In this document: positions 1 through 6,316 of the stretch, in pieces
How the letters are laid out: the number at the start of each line of letters is the position of its first letter
How positions within the stretch are numbered: position 1 is the stretch's first letter
Assembly: GCA_000432895.1 (NCBI GenBank)
Contig: FR889423.1
Location: 233 to 6,748, forward strand
From: Firmicutes bacterium CAG:449
Lineage (GTDB): Bacteria > Bacillota_I > Bacilli_A > RFN20 > CAG-449
Reading direction: 5' to 3'
Length of the DNA stretch: 6,516 nt
Translations under genes and position numbers: made by a program
The notes under the pieces: model-generated
What the model was told of the DNA's origin: nothing
The model's database searches: none
Seen by the model: the letters and a program-made list of their open reading frames with translations, nothing else

Positions 1-287
1 CATTTAGTATATTCTTCGTTTTTTAAAAGTAATTTAAGTCGATTATAGATAGGTGAATAAATATTATCAGTATAACTTTCAACAATTACCACTTCTGTAT
101 CTTGAATAAATTCATTAAGAGAAATAGAAAAATAATTAGCTATTTTTTTTAAGATTTCCACATCTGGAGTGGATCTTCCTTGTTCCCATTTTGCTACTGC
201 AGAACGAGAAACATATAAAATTTTTGCTAATTCTTCTTGGGTTAAAGATTTACTTTTTCTTAAACTAATTAACTTCTCTGCAAACAT
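1..287 (-). CDS. XRE-family helix-turn-helix transcriptional regulator (3' end beyond window)
   Basis: This is a probable DNA-binding repressor of the Cro/C1 (XRE) family, read by hand from the minus strand. It starts at ATG 285-287, and 95 whole codons lie in the window. Residues about 3-60 form the helix-turn-helix: an EKLISLRKSKSLTQEELA stretch, then VSRSAVAKWEQGRSTPD and KKIANYFSISLNEFI, the usual Firmicutes XRE pattern. The tail after residue 65 (VVIVESYTDN...) matches no domain I recognise. An in-frame stop at 309-311 supports the ATG as the start; the upstream AGAG is only a weak ribosome binding site. The frame is still open at base 3, and the last partial codon is TG?, which could be Cys, Trp or a TGA stop exactly at the edge. 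It has its own promoter and is separated from the upstream dehydrogenase gene by a terminator. The target is unknown; self-regulation is plausible. Confidence 0.88.
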   Translation of the reverse strand, partial: MFAEKLISLRKSKSLTQEELAKILYVSRSAVAKWEQGRSTPDVEILKKIANYFSISLNEFIQDTEVVIVESYTDNIYSPIYNRLKLLLKNEEYTK

Positions 288-323
288 ATTCTTTTTCTCT
301 AGTAAAATCTAATCATAAAACAA

Positions 324-352
324 ATGATACCACACGATATTTTGCGTATCAA
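324..352 (-). promoter_or_regulatory. Sigma-A-type promoter of the XRE regulator gene
   Basis: On the minus strand, -35 TTGATA (347-352) and -10 TATCAT (324-329) are separated by exactly 17 bp. Each hexamer differs from the consensus at one base. The -10 is preceded by TGG, giving an extended -10 (TGN). Transcription would begin near 316-318, leaving a leader of about 30 nt before the ATG at 287. The -35 overlaps the far end of the T-tract of the upstream gene's terminator. Confidence 0.7.
325..351. promoter_or_regulatory. Possible operator: 6-bp inverted repeat across the XRE promoter
   Basis: TGATAC (325-330) and GTATCA (346-351) form a perfect inverted repeat with a 15-bp gap, so the half-sites are 21 bp apart, about two helical turns. 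One half lies in the -10 region and the other in the -35. This would suit a dimeric XRE repressor controlling its own promoter. Part of the symmetry follows from the two hexamers themselves (TTGATA and TATCAT), so it may be fortuitous. Confidence 0.3.
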
Positions 353-384
353 AATAAAAACCCTCTAAGTTTTCACCTAAAGGG
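351..384 (-). terminator. Rho-independent terminator of the dehydrogenase gene
   Basis: On the minus strand, the arm CCCTTTAGGT (375-384), a GAAA loop (371-374) and the arm ACTTAGAGGG (361-370) form a continuous 10-bp stem. Eight pairs are Watson-Crick and two are G-T wobbles, closed by a GNRA tetraloop. The T-tract TTTTTATTTT (351-360) follows directly. It begins 15 bases after the dehydrogenase stop codon. The opposite strand lacks a T-tract, so it terminates in this direction only. Confidence 0.93.
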
Positions 385-399
385 CTAAATATTATTTAA

Positions 400-1425
400 T
401 TAAAGATGATATTCCATTGGATATGTTAAATAAGTAATTGGTTCAAGTTCATCTAAAGTAACTACACCACTTGGTGCATTCAATAAACTTGGAATTCTAT
501 TAACAATTGTCGCGCATGTATGTTCAACTGTTGCAGGTTTTACCACATGGAATTCAACATTTGGTTCACCTTCAATTGTCCAATCACACATATCTCCATC
601 ATCAGGTCCATAAACTTTACCAATACATTGAGTTTCAATAATTGGTCCTTGGAATGTTTCAGTTGTAACAACCGCGGCCATACCAATACATTCACCTTTA
701 GTTAAAGTTCTACCCATTGTTGATGAATAAATATCTCCATCATGGAAATAAGGAACACATTTTTGAGTTTGTGATTTAATAGTCCAACCCATTTTATGGG
801 CAAGAGCTTCATTAGAGTTCCATACATAAGAAGGTTCTATTTCTTCTGGATGAGCAATATCTTTTTCAAATTGTTCAGAAGTTAAGCCTACTCCGTGTGC
901 TTTAGCTAAAGCAAGACCATAATCTTCAACATTATAAGAAACCGCTCCAGAAATCTTAGTAATTTTATTACAAGATCCTGCTACCATACCTACCATATTA
1001 ACCCAGAAAGTATCTTCCATACCAGAGCCAACAAATGTGCAACCATGTTCTTTAGCTATAACATCAAGTTTATTCATTCTTACTGGATCAGTAGTCCAAG
1101 CATATGTAGCTTCTTCACAAGTAGAAATAACATTAATTCCTCTTGATAAACATTTAACATAATGATCATAACAATCACTAACTAAACTAAATAAAGTAAC
1201 AATCGCTACATCAGCATCACATGAAGATAAAACTGCATCAGCATCATTAGAAATTAAAACACCTGTTTTTACTCCAAGACCTGCAAAGTCACCAACATCC
1301 ATACCTACTACTTTTGGATTAACATCAATTGCTCCAACAATTTCTGCTCCATGTTCATATAAATAACGTAAAATATATTTAGCCATCTTTCCACAGCCAT
1401 ATTGAACAACTTTAATTTTTTGCAT
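400..1425 (-). CDS. DapB-like NAD(P)-dependent amine dehydrogenase, probably 2,4-diaminopentanoate dehydrogenase family
   Basis: This is a 341-residue cytosolic oxidoreductase. The N-terminus is a Rossmann fold: strand KIKVVQYG, glycine-rich turn GCGKMA (residues 10-15), and second strand IVGAIDVNP, whose terminal Asp commonly favours NAD(H). The middle region (DADVAIVTLFSLVSD, then GINVISTCEEATYAW) follows the usual aldehyde/amine dehydrogenase order. The C-terminal stretch TCATIVNRIPSLLNAPSGVVTLDELEPI resembles the ending of 2,4-diaminopentanoate dehydrogenases (Ord). Those enzymes oxidatively deaminate 2,4-diaminopentanoate in clostridial ornithine fermentation and are about the same length. 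I am fairly sure of the family but not of the substrate; no other ornithine-fermentation gene is in view. The protein has 12 cysteines, many for its size. The start is secure: ATG 1423-1425 follows AGGAGG by 6 nt. Expression is probably controlled by the adjacent MerR regulator. The gene is clearly less AT-rich than its neighbours. Confidence 0.66.
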   Translation of the reverse strand: MQKIKVVQYGCGKMAKYILRYLYEHGAEIVGAIDVNPKVVGMDVGDFAGLGVKTGVLISNDADAVLSSCDADVAIVTLFSLVSDCYDHYVKCLSRGINVISTCEEATYAWTTDPVRMNKLDVIAKEHGCTFVGSGMEDTFWVNMVGMVAGSCNKITKISGAVSYNVEDYGLALAKAHGVGLTSEQFEKDIAHPEEIEPSYVWNSNEALAHKMGWTIKSQTQKCVPYFHDGDIYSSTMGRTLTKGECIGMAAVVTTETFQGPIIETQCIGKVYGPDDGDMCDWTIEGEPNVEFHVVKPATVEHTCATIVNRIPSLLNAPSGVVTLDELEPITYLTYPMEYHL

Positions 1426-1431
1426 ATTTTT

Positions 1432-1437
1432 CCTCCT
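1432..1437 (-). promoter_or_regulatory. Strong Shine-Dalgarno of the dehydrogenase gene
   Basis: AGGAGG on the minus strand lies 6 nt before ATG 1423-1425. It is the only full-consensus ribosome binding site in the window. It fixes the start codon and suggests efficient translation once the promoter is active. Confidence 0.9.
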
Positions 1438-1454
1438 AAACTTGTCCTAATTTT

Positions 1455-1485
1455 ATTTTAAAGTCTAATCCAAGTTGAGAGTCAA
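1455..1485 (-). promoter_or_regulatory. MerR-type promoter of the dehydrogenase gene (19-bp spacer with imperfect dyad)
   Basis: On the minus strand, -35 TTGACT (1480-1485) and -10 TAAAAT (1455-1460) are separated by 19 bp, the over-long spacing typical of promoters activated by MerR-family proteins. An imperfect dyad spans 1462-1482, with halves ACTCTCAAC and GATTAGACT around a central TTG; six of nine positions are symmetric. MerR proteins bind such a site and underwind the spacer so that RNA polymerase can align with both hexamers. Transcription would start near 1448, about 23 nt before the ATG, so the leader holds little beyond the Shine-Dalgarno. The -35 lies only 18 bp after the regulator's stop codon, with no terminator between. 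Confidence 0.62.
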
Positions 1486-1503
1486 TAGTAAATCGATAAT
1501 TTT

Positions 1504-2340
1504 TTACCGAAATTTTAAAGGAACTTGTAAGCGTAAATACATTGATCTTTTTTGATTAGAGAAAACATTAAATTCAGTTATAACTTCACAAATATAATCT
1601 CCACATATTTGATAATTATTTTTCTTACAGTATTCTAATAATCTTTTTCCAAATTCTATTTCTTCATCAAAATTATCTAAATAAATACAAGCATACATTC
1701 CGCTTTCTATTTTTTTTACATTTTCTGAAGAAGGAAAATCATCATCAACAAATACAAATATTTCATTAGAAATATAACGATTATTAATATAATCATTTTG
1801 AATAATACTTGATCCAGCATTACAATAATAGACTTGAGGTAAATTATTATTAATCATATTATTTTTTAAAGTATTAAGTTCTTTTTCATACATAGAAATA
1901 TTATAATCATAGAAATTTATCTTGGTTTTTAATGAATATATTTTTCTATGGGGAATATATTCAATAGTTCTCATTCCTTTTTTAGGTGATTCACGAAATC
2001 TTTCAATACTAGAAATAGTTCTACTAATCGCATTTAAAGATAAATTTAATTCATTTATTTGATCTTTAATTTGCTTTTTCTTTTTAATTAAAGTTGATTC
2101 AATTAATTTTAAATCATTACTATCAAGAATTTCTTTAATTTCACTTAAAGACATATTTAATTCTTTCATATATTGAATCATATCTAAACGAGCATTTTGA
2201 TTAATCGAATAATAACGATAATTTGTACTTTCATCAATATAAATAGGTTTTAATATTCCTAATTCATCATATAAACGTAAAGTAGGAATTGAAACATGAT
2301 TGATTTTAGAAAATTCTCCAATTTTAATTAATTCATCCAT
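1504..2340 (-). CDS. MerR-family transcriptional regulator, BmrR-like with C-terminal effector-binding domain
   Basis: This is a probable ligand-sensing transcription activator of 278 residues, the length of Bacillus BmrR. Residues 4-72 are the MerR winged helix-turn-helix (IGEFSKINHVS, TLRLYDELGILKP, YRYYS). Residues about 78-115 form the charged dimerisation helix (LIKKKKQIKDQINEL...). From about residue 125 (MRTIEYIPHRKIYSLKT) to the end is a GyrI-like/AraC effector-binding domain, the fold that binds hydrophobic or cationic drugs in BmrR. The late ICEVITEF stretch and the ending YLRLQVPLK fit that domain. ATG 2338-2340 follows a weak AAGAGAG site (2347-2353), and the helicase stop lies 25 nt upstream, so cotranscription is likely. 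The likely target is the dehydrogenase immediately downstream, whose promoter has MerR geometry. The ligand cannot be told from sequence. Confidence 0.9.
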   Translation of the reverse strand: MDELIKIGEFSKINHVSIPTLRLYDELGILKPIYIDESTNYRYYSINQNARLDMIQYMKELNMSLSEIKEILDSNDLKLIESTLIKKKKQIKDQINELNLSLNAISRTISSIERFRESPKKGMRTIEYIPHRKIYSLKTKINFYDYNISMYEKELNTLKNNMINNNLPQVYYCNAGSSIIQNDYINNRYISNEIFVFVDDDFPSSENVKKIESGMYACIYLDNFDEEIEFGKRLLEYCKKNNYQICGDYICEVITEFNVFSNQKRSMYLRLQVPLKFR

Positions 2341-2345
2341 AAAAA

Positions 2346-2368
2346 ACTCTCTTATTAATTAGACTTTA
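2346..2368. promoter_or_regulatory. Possible second MerR operator over the regulator's ribosome binding site
   Basis: Read on the plus strand, ACTCTC (2346-2351), a 6-nt gap and ATTAGACTTTA (2358-2368) repeat the two parts of the dyad in the dehydrogenase promoter. There, on the minus strand, ACTCTC, a 7-nt gap and ATTAGACTTTA occupy 1482-1459. The copy covers the regulator's Shine-Dalgarno and reaches into the helicase stop codon. It could be an autoregulatory site. The gap is one base shorter and no convincing promoter was found around it, so this is tentative. Confidence 0.3.
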
Positions 2369-5300
2369 CCCTAGAATAAACTTAATATCATCTTTAGACA
2401 TTGAAGTGATTGATTTATCATCTTTAGAAATCAAAGAATCAATTAAATCTTTTTTCTTATTTTGTAATTCAATAATTTTTTCTTCAATTGTATTTTCACA
2501 CATTAATTTAATAACTTCAACATTCTTTTTTTGTCCAATGCGATAAGTCCTATCGGTAGCTTGATCTTCAACTGCTTGATTCCACCAAATATCCATATGA
2601 ATTACTGTATCCGCTCCTATTAAATTAAGTCCACTTCCTCCTGCTTTAATAGAAATTAAAAATACTTTAACTAAAGAATTCTCATCATTAAAATTGTTAC
2701 ATAAAGTTAATCTAACTTCTGCTTTAGTTTCTCCAGTTAACATGTAATATGGAACATTTTTCTTATTTAAATCTTCACCGATAATCTTTAAAACCTCTAC
2801 AAATTGAGAAAAAATCAAAATTTTTCTTCCTTGAGGAAGATATTCATCTAAAATTGAATTTAATAAATTAATCTTTGCACTATCACCTTGATAGTTTTTA
2901 ATAAAAGTTCTTGGCTCAACACAAATTTGTCTTAATCTAGTTAAAAAAGGTAACATCGAAAAAACATTATTATTTTCTTCAAAAATCTTTTTAGCCTCTA
3001 AACAATAAGAATCATAAATCTTTTTTTGCTCACTAGTTAATTCAGTCGAAATTACTCTTTCAAATTTATCTGGTAAATCTTTTAAAGTTTCTTTTTTAGT
3101 TCTTCTTAAAATAAATAAACTAATTTTTTTATAAACAATTTCTTTATATGATTCATCTGTTTCAAATCTTGATTTAAATTCTTCAATCTCTTCAAAATAA
3201 CCTGGCATTAAAAAATCAAAAATTGACCATAACTCTAAAACATTATTTTCAATTGGTGTACCAGTTAAAACAAAACGATATTCTGAAGATAATAGTTTTG
3301 TTGATATACTCTTTTTAGAAGTAAAAGTTTTTATTGCTTGAGCTTCATCAAGAATAACATATCTAAATTTAATTTTTTTATATAATTCAATATCATTTCT
3401 TAAAGAATCATAAGAAGTTAAATATAAACATCTTTTATTTAAAGCAATATTATTAATTATATTTTTTCTTTCTTCACTAGTTCCAAATATTTTTTGATAA
3501 ACAGTATGTGGAACAAATTTATTTATTTCGTTAATCCAGTTAAAAATTAAGGATTTAGGGCAAACAATTAAGCTAGGTGCTTCTTCTTTATCTAAATCAT
3601 AAAAAGATAACATTTCAAAAGTTTTACCAAGTCCCATATCATCCGCTAGAATGCCTGAAAAATGATATTTTTTTAATTCAAGTAACCAATTAACTGCTTC
3701 TTTTTGATATGGTTTTAATTCATATTGATAAGATGGAAGATTATTTTGTTTTTCTTTAAAAGAAGAAATTGAAGAAATTACTTCTTCCATATATTGATCA
3801 AGAGGATAATCATTTTCTAAATTAATTAATTTAAAACGATTATAGATTGGCATTGTTTTCTTTTCTTTTAATTTTTTAGGATCAAGATGCAAATCAGTAG
3901 TTACTTCATAGAATTCTCTTGCATTATCATTATCTAAACTTAAAATAGTGTTATCTTTTAATCTAATAAAAGATTTTTTTCTTTTAAGTGATTTATATAT
4001 TTGCTCTAACTCTTCTTCTGAAAAAGATGAATTTTCTAAAAAGACATCCATTAAATTATTATTATAAGAAATATGATATTTTTGTTTTTCAAAACTTTTA
4101 ATTTTACTATTTTTTATTGAATCAGACAAATAAACAATTGCTAGTTTATTTAAAAGAGATAAATCACTTAATAAAAATTTATAAACTTTTTCTTCATCAA
4201 CAATTTCATTATTAATAAAACCAAGTTGTTCTAAAAACATTTTAATAGTTTGATAAGTAGAAACATATAGATAACGATCTTTATCTAATAAAATATTATT
4301 TTGATATATTCTTTCTTCTACAGTTATTTTCTTTTCATCATAATCAAAATACAATTCAATACGATCAACATTAATTTCTTTAACAAGATTTTCATCTAAG
4401 ACTTTAATTTCATTTTTATTAGTTAAATAAACATTTTTTATAAAAGCATTTAAAATTTTCTCATCAAGATCTATTTTTAAATTTTGATATTTAGTAAAAA
4501 AACCAAATAAAGAATAATTTATCTCATCAAAGGTATATGCTTCTTTAGATGAATCATCAAAATAAATAGCAAAATCATTAAATAACATCAAATTAGTAAA
4601 ATCTAAAACCGGATTAGTTTTAATTAAATGATCTTCATCAATATAATATTCGATTTGTTTATTTTCCTTAGTAAAATAATATCTTTTTTCATTAAAACTA
4701 ATGATATCATTTTTATTTAAAATATTTAAATAATCTTTAAAAACTTCTTCATCAATAAAATCAGAATATAAATCTAATTTTTTTAATAAAGAAAACATTT
4801 TTTTACCATGACTAGATAAATTATTCTTATTACAACAAAATGATAATGTCTTACTAAAACGATATAATTCATTACTATCAAAATTATTTAAAAATTCTCT
4901 TAAATCTTTTATAACATATTCTTTTTTACCATTATAAAATTTTACTTTATAAACATTGTCTGTATAAAAATAAAAAACAAAATCACCATTATTAATTGAT
5001 TGAAGTGAATTAGAAATTAAAGATACATTACTTTCATTAATAAAACTTGCATCACTAACAAAAGAAGAAATAAGTTTATTTAAATCATTTTTCTTAATAA
5101 TTTTTTCTTGCTGATCTATTAAAGAAGAAAATTTATCATTACAATATATTGGTAATTTACCTATAAACGAATTAAAGAAATCATTTTTAAAAGTAAGAAA
5201 ATTTTCTTCATTTTTTAATTTACCATCTTTTTCAAACGAGCAAGAAAAAATATTTTTATCTTCTAAGCAACATGTAAAAACAATTTCATAATTATGATAA

Positions 5301-6316
5301 TCATAAATATCTTCTTTTAAAGTAAAATTATAAGTGAAAATTTTATTAAATTCATCGTAAAATAATTCATTATTTTTAAAAACATTATCATAAACTTTTT
5401 TTAATTTATTTTTATCCATTTTTTTATATAATGATTGTTCATAAAAAGGTAAAGTATATTTTGCTAAATCAAACTTTAAAAGAAAATTAACAATATTTTC
5501 TTGATAATTGAATTGATTATTTATTAAAAATAAAGATAATTTTTTTATAATATTTAACCTTTCTTCTTCTGATAACTTATTAATATCAATTGAAGAAACT
5601 ATATCATCAATTTTATTATCTTCTATCACTGTTAAGTACTCTAATTTTTCTATTATAGGTAATTTAGCAATATAATCAGTAAAATAATATCGATTTTTTA
5701 ATATCAACATTTTTAAATATTTTTTAGGTAAATTATTAACTAAAAGATTATAATTCTTATCAAAATCAAATTTATAAGAATTATTATTTATTAGTTGAAC
5801 AATCATACTTGAATTATTTTCATCATATTCTATGTTATTTAAAATTTCTTCCATTAAACCATTATAAAAGAAATTATCATTTGTCATTTTATATAATAAA
5901 CTTTTGTAATTATCAATAAAATAATCATGAAGAATACTAAAAAATTCATTATCTATATACTTTGGATATGCTTTACATTCATATATTAACTTATCAACAA
6001 ATGGTGTTTTTTTACTATTATTTAAAAGATAATTATTAACAAGATTAACACTAAAATAAATAATTGCTCGACTAAATAAAGTATAATTCAAATAATAAAC
6101 TTCTGAAATTAAAGATATTTTATCAAGTAACTTATCATTTAAATTATTAATAATCTTATCTTTAAATAATTTCATTTTTGAATAATCAAAATAATAAGTA
6201 TCAAATTTATTAGTATTAATTTTTTGTAAAGTACTAACAAGGTCATTATCTAAATTATAAGTTTCTTCTTGAATAAGTTTCTTCTTGATCAAAATTATTA
6301 ATTTTATTATTAACAA
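2366..6316 (-). CDS. SNF2-family helicase, main body (separated by a frameshift from its SWIM N-terminus)
   Basis: This is a superfamily 2 ATP-dependent DNA translocase of the Swi2/Snf2 (Rad54-like) type. All core motifs are intact: motif I DDMGLGKT (about residues 892-899 of this frame), motif II DEAQ (990-993), motif III TGTP (1018-1021), motif IV ILIFSQF, motif V GGSGLNL and motif VI DQATDRTYRIGQ (1251-1262). The roughly 850 residues before the motor are Asn/Lys/Asp/Tyr-rich and largely unrecognisable; the end of that region is where a bacterial SNF2-associated domain would be expected. The TTG at 6314-6316 is not a credible start: it has no ribosome binding site, and its first 20 codons only shadow the SWIM frame. 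Real coding in this frame begins at the duplication (6257-6288). Without the extra copy the protein would be at least 1373 residues, longer than the roughly 1000-1100 usual for SWIM/SNF2 proteins. As sequenced the gene is split; internal initiation could still yield the motor without SWIM. Its role is unknown. Confidence 0.92.
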   Translation of the reverse strand: MLIIKLIILIKKKLIQEETYNLDNDLVSTLQKINTNKFDTYYFDYSKMKLFKDKIINNLNDKLLDKISLISEVYYLNYTLFSRAIIYFSVNLVNNYLLNNSKKTPFVDKLIYECKAYPKYIDNEFFSILHDYFIDNYKSLLYKMTNDNFFYNGLMEEILNNIEYDENNSSMIVQLINNNSYKFDFDKNYNLLVNNLPKKYLKMLILKNRYYFTDYIAKLPIIEKLEYLTVIEDNKIDDIVSSIDINKLSEEERLNIIKKLSLFLINNQFNYQENIVNFLLKFDLAKYTLPFYEQSLYKKMDKNKLKKVYDNVFKNNELFYDEFNKIFTYNFTLKEDIYDYHNYEIVFTCCLEDKNIFSCSFEKDGKLKNEENFLTFKNDFFNSFIGKLPIYCNDKFSSLIDQQEKIIKKNDLNKLISSFVSDASFINESNVSLISNSLQSINNGDFVFYFYTDNVYKVKFYNGKKEYVIKDLREFLNNFDSNELYRFSKTLSFCCNKNNLSSHGKKMFSLLKKLDLYSDFIDEEVFKDYLNILNKNDIISFNEKRYYFTKENKQIEYYIDEDHLIKTNPVLDFTNLMLFNDFAIYFDDSSKEAYTFDEINYSLFGFFTKYQNLKIDLDEKILNAFIKNVYLTNKNEIKVLDENLVKEINVDRIELYFDYDEKKITVEERIYQNNILLDKDRYLYVSTYQTIKMFLEQLGFINNEIVDEEKVYKFLLSDLSLLNKLAIVYLSDSIKNSKIKSFEKQKYHISYNNNLMDVFLENSSFSEEELEQIYKSLKRKKSFIRLKDNTILSLDNDNAREFYEVTTDLHLDPKKLKEKKTMPIYNRFKLINLENDYPLDQYMEEVISSISSFKEKQNNLPSYQYELKPYQKEAVNWLLELKKYHFSGILADDMGLGKTFEMLSFYDLDKEEAPSLIVCPKSLIFNWINEINKFVPHTVYQKIFGTSEERKNIINNIALNKRCLYLTSYDSLRNDIELYKKIKFRYVILDEAQAIKTFTSKKSISTKLLSSEYRFVLTGTPIENNVLELWSIFDFLMPGYFEEIEEFKSRFETDESYKEIVYKKISLFILRRTKKETLKDLPDKFERVISTELTSEQKKIYDSYCLEAKKIFEENNNVFSMLPFLTRLRQICVEPRTFIKNYQGDSAKINLLNSILDEYLPQGRKILIFSQFVEVLKIIGEDLNKKNVPYYMLTGETKAEVRLTLCNNFNDENSLVKVFLISIKAGGSGLNLIGADTVIHMDIWWNQAVEDQATDRTYRIGQKKNVEVIKLMCENTIEEKIIELQNKKKDLIDSLISKDDKSITSMSKDDIKFILG

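Noticed and set aside
303..314. A third MerR half-site (minus strand GATTAGATTTTA) in the XRE leader
   Set aside because: It differs by one base from GATTAGACTTTA and has no ACTCTC partner at the right distance, so it is easily chance in AT-rich DNA.
520..705. Plus-strand open frame of 61 codons inside the dehydrogenase gene
   Set aside because: It is antisense to a well-supported gene, has no ribosome binding site and resembles no protein; it is a shadow frame.
6255..6280. Programmed +1 ribosomal frameshifting joining SWIM and helicase
   Set aside because: A +1 slip before the TAA would restore the frame, but there is no known slippery motif or upstream Shine-Dalgarno-like stimulator, and the perfect duplication explains the shift more simply.
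6257..6316. TTG at 6314-6316 as the true start of a 1316-residue helicase
   Set aside because: No ribosome binding site precedes it. Its first 20 residues overlap the SWIM-coding frame, and QEETY appears in both frames only because of the 16-bp duplication.
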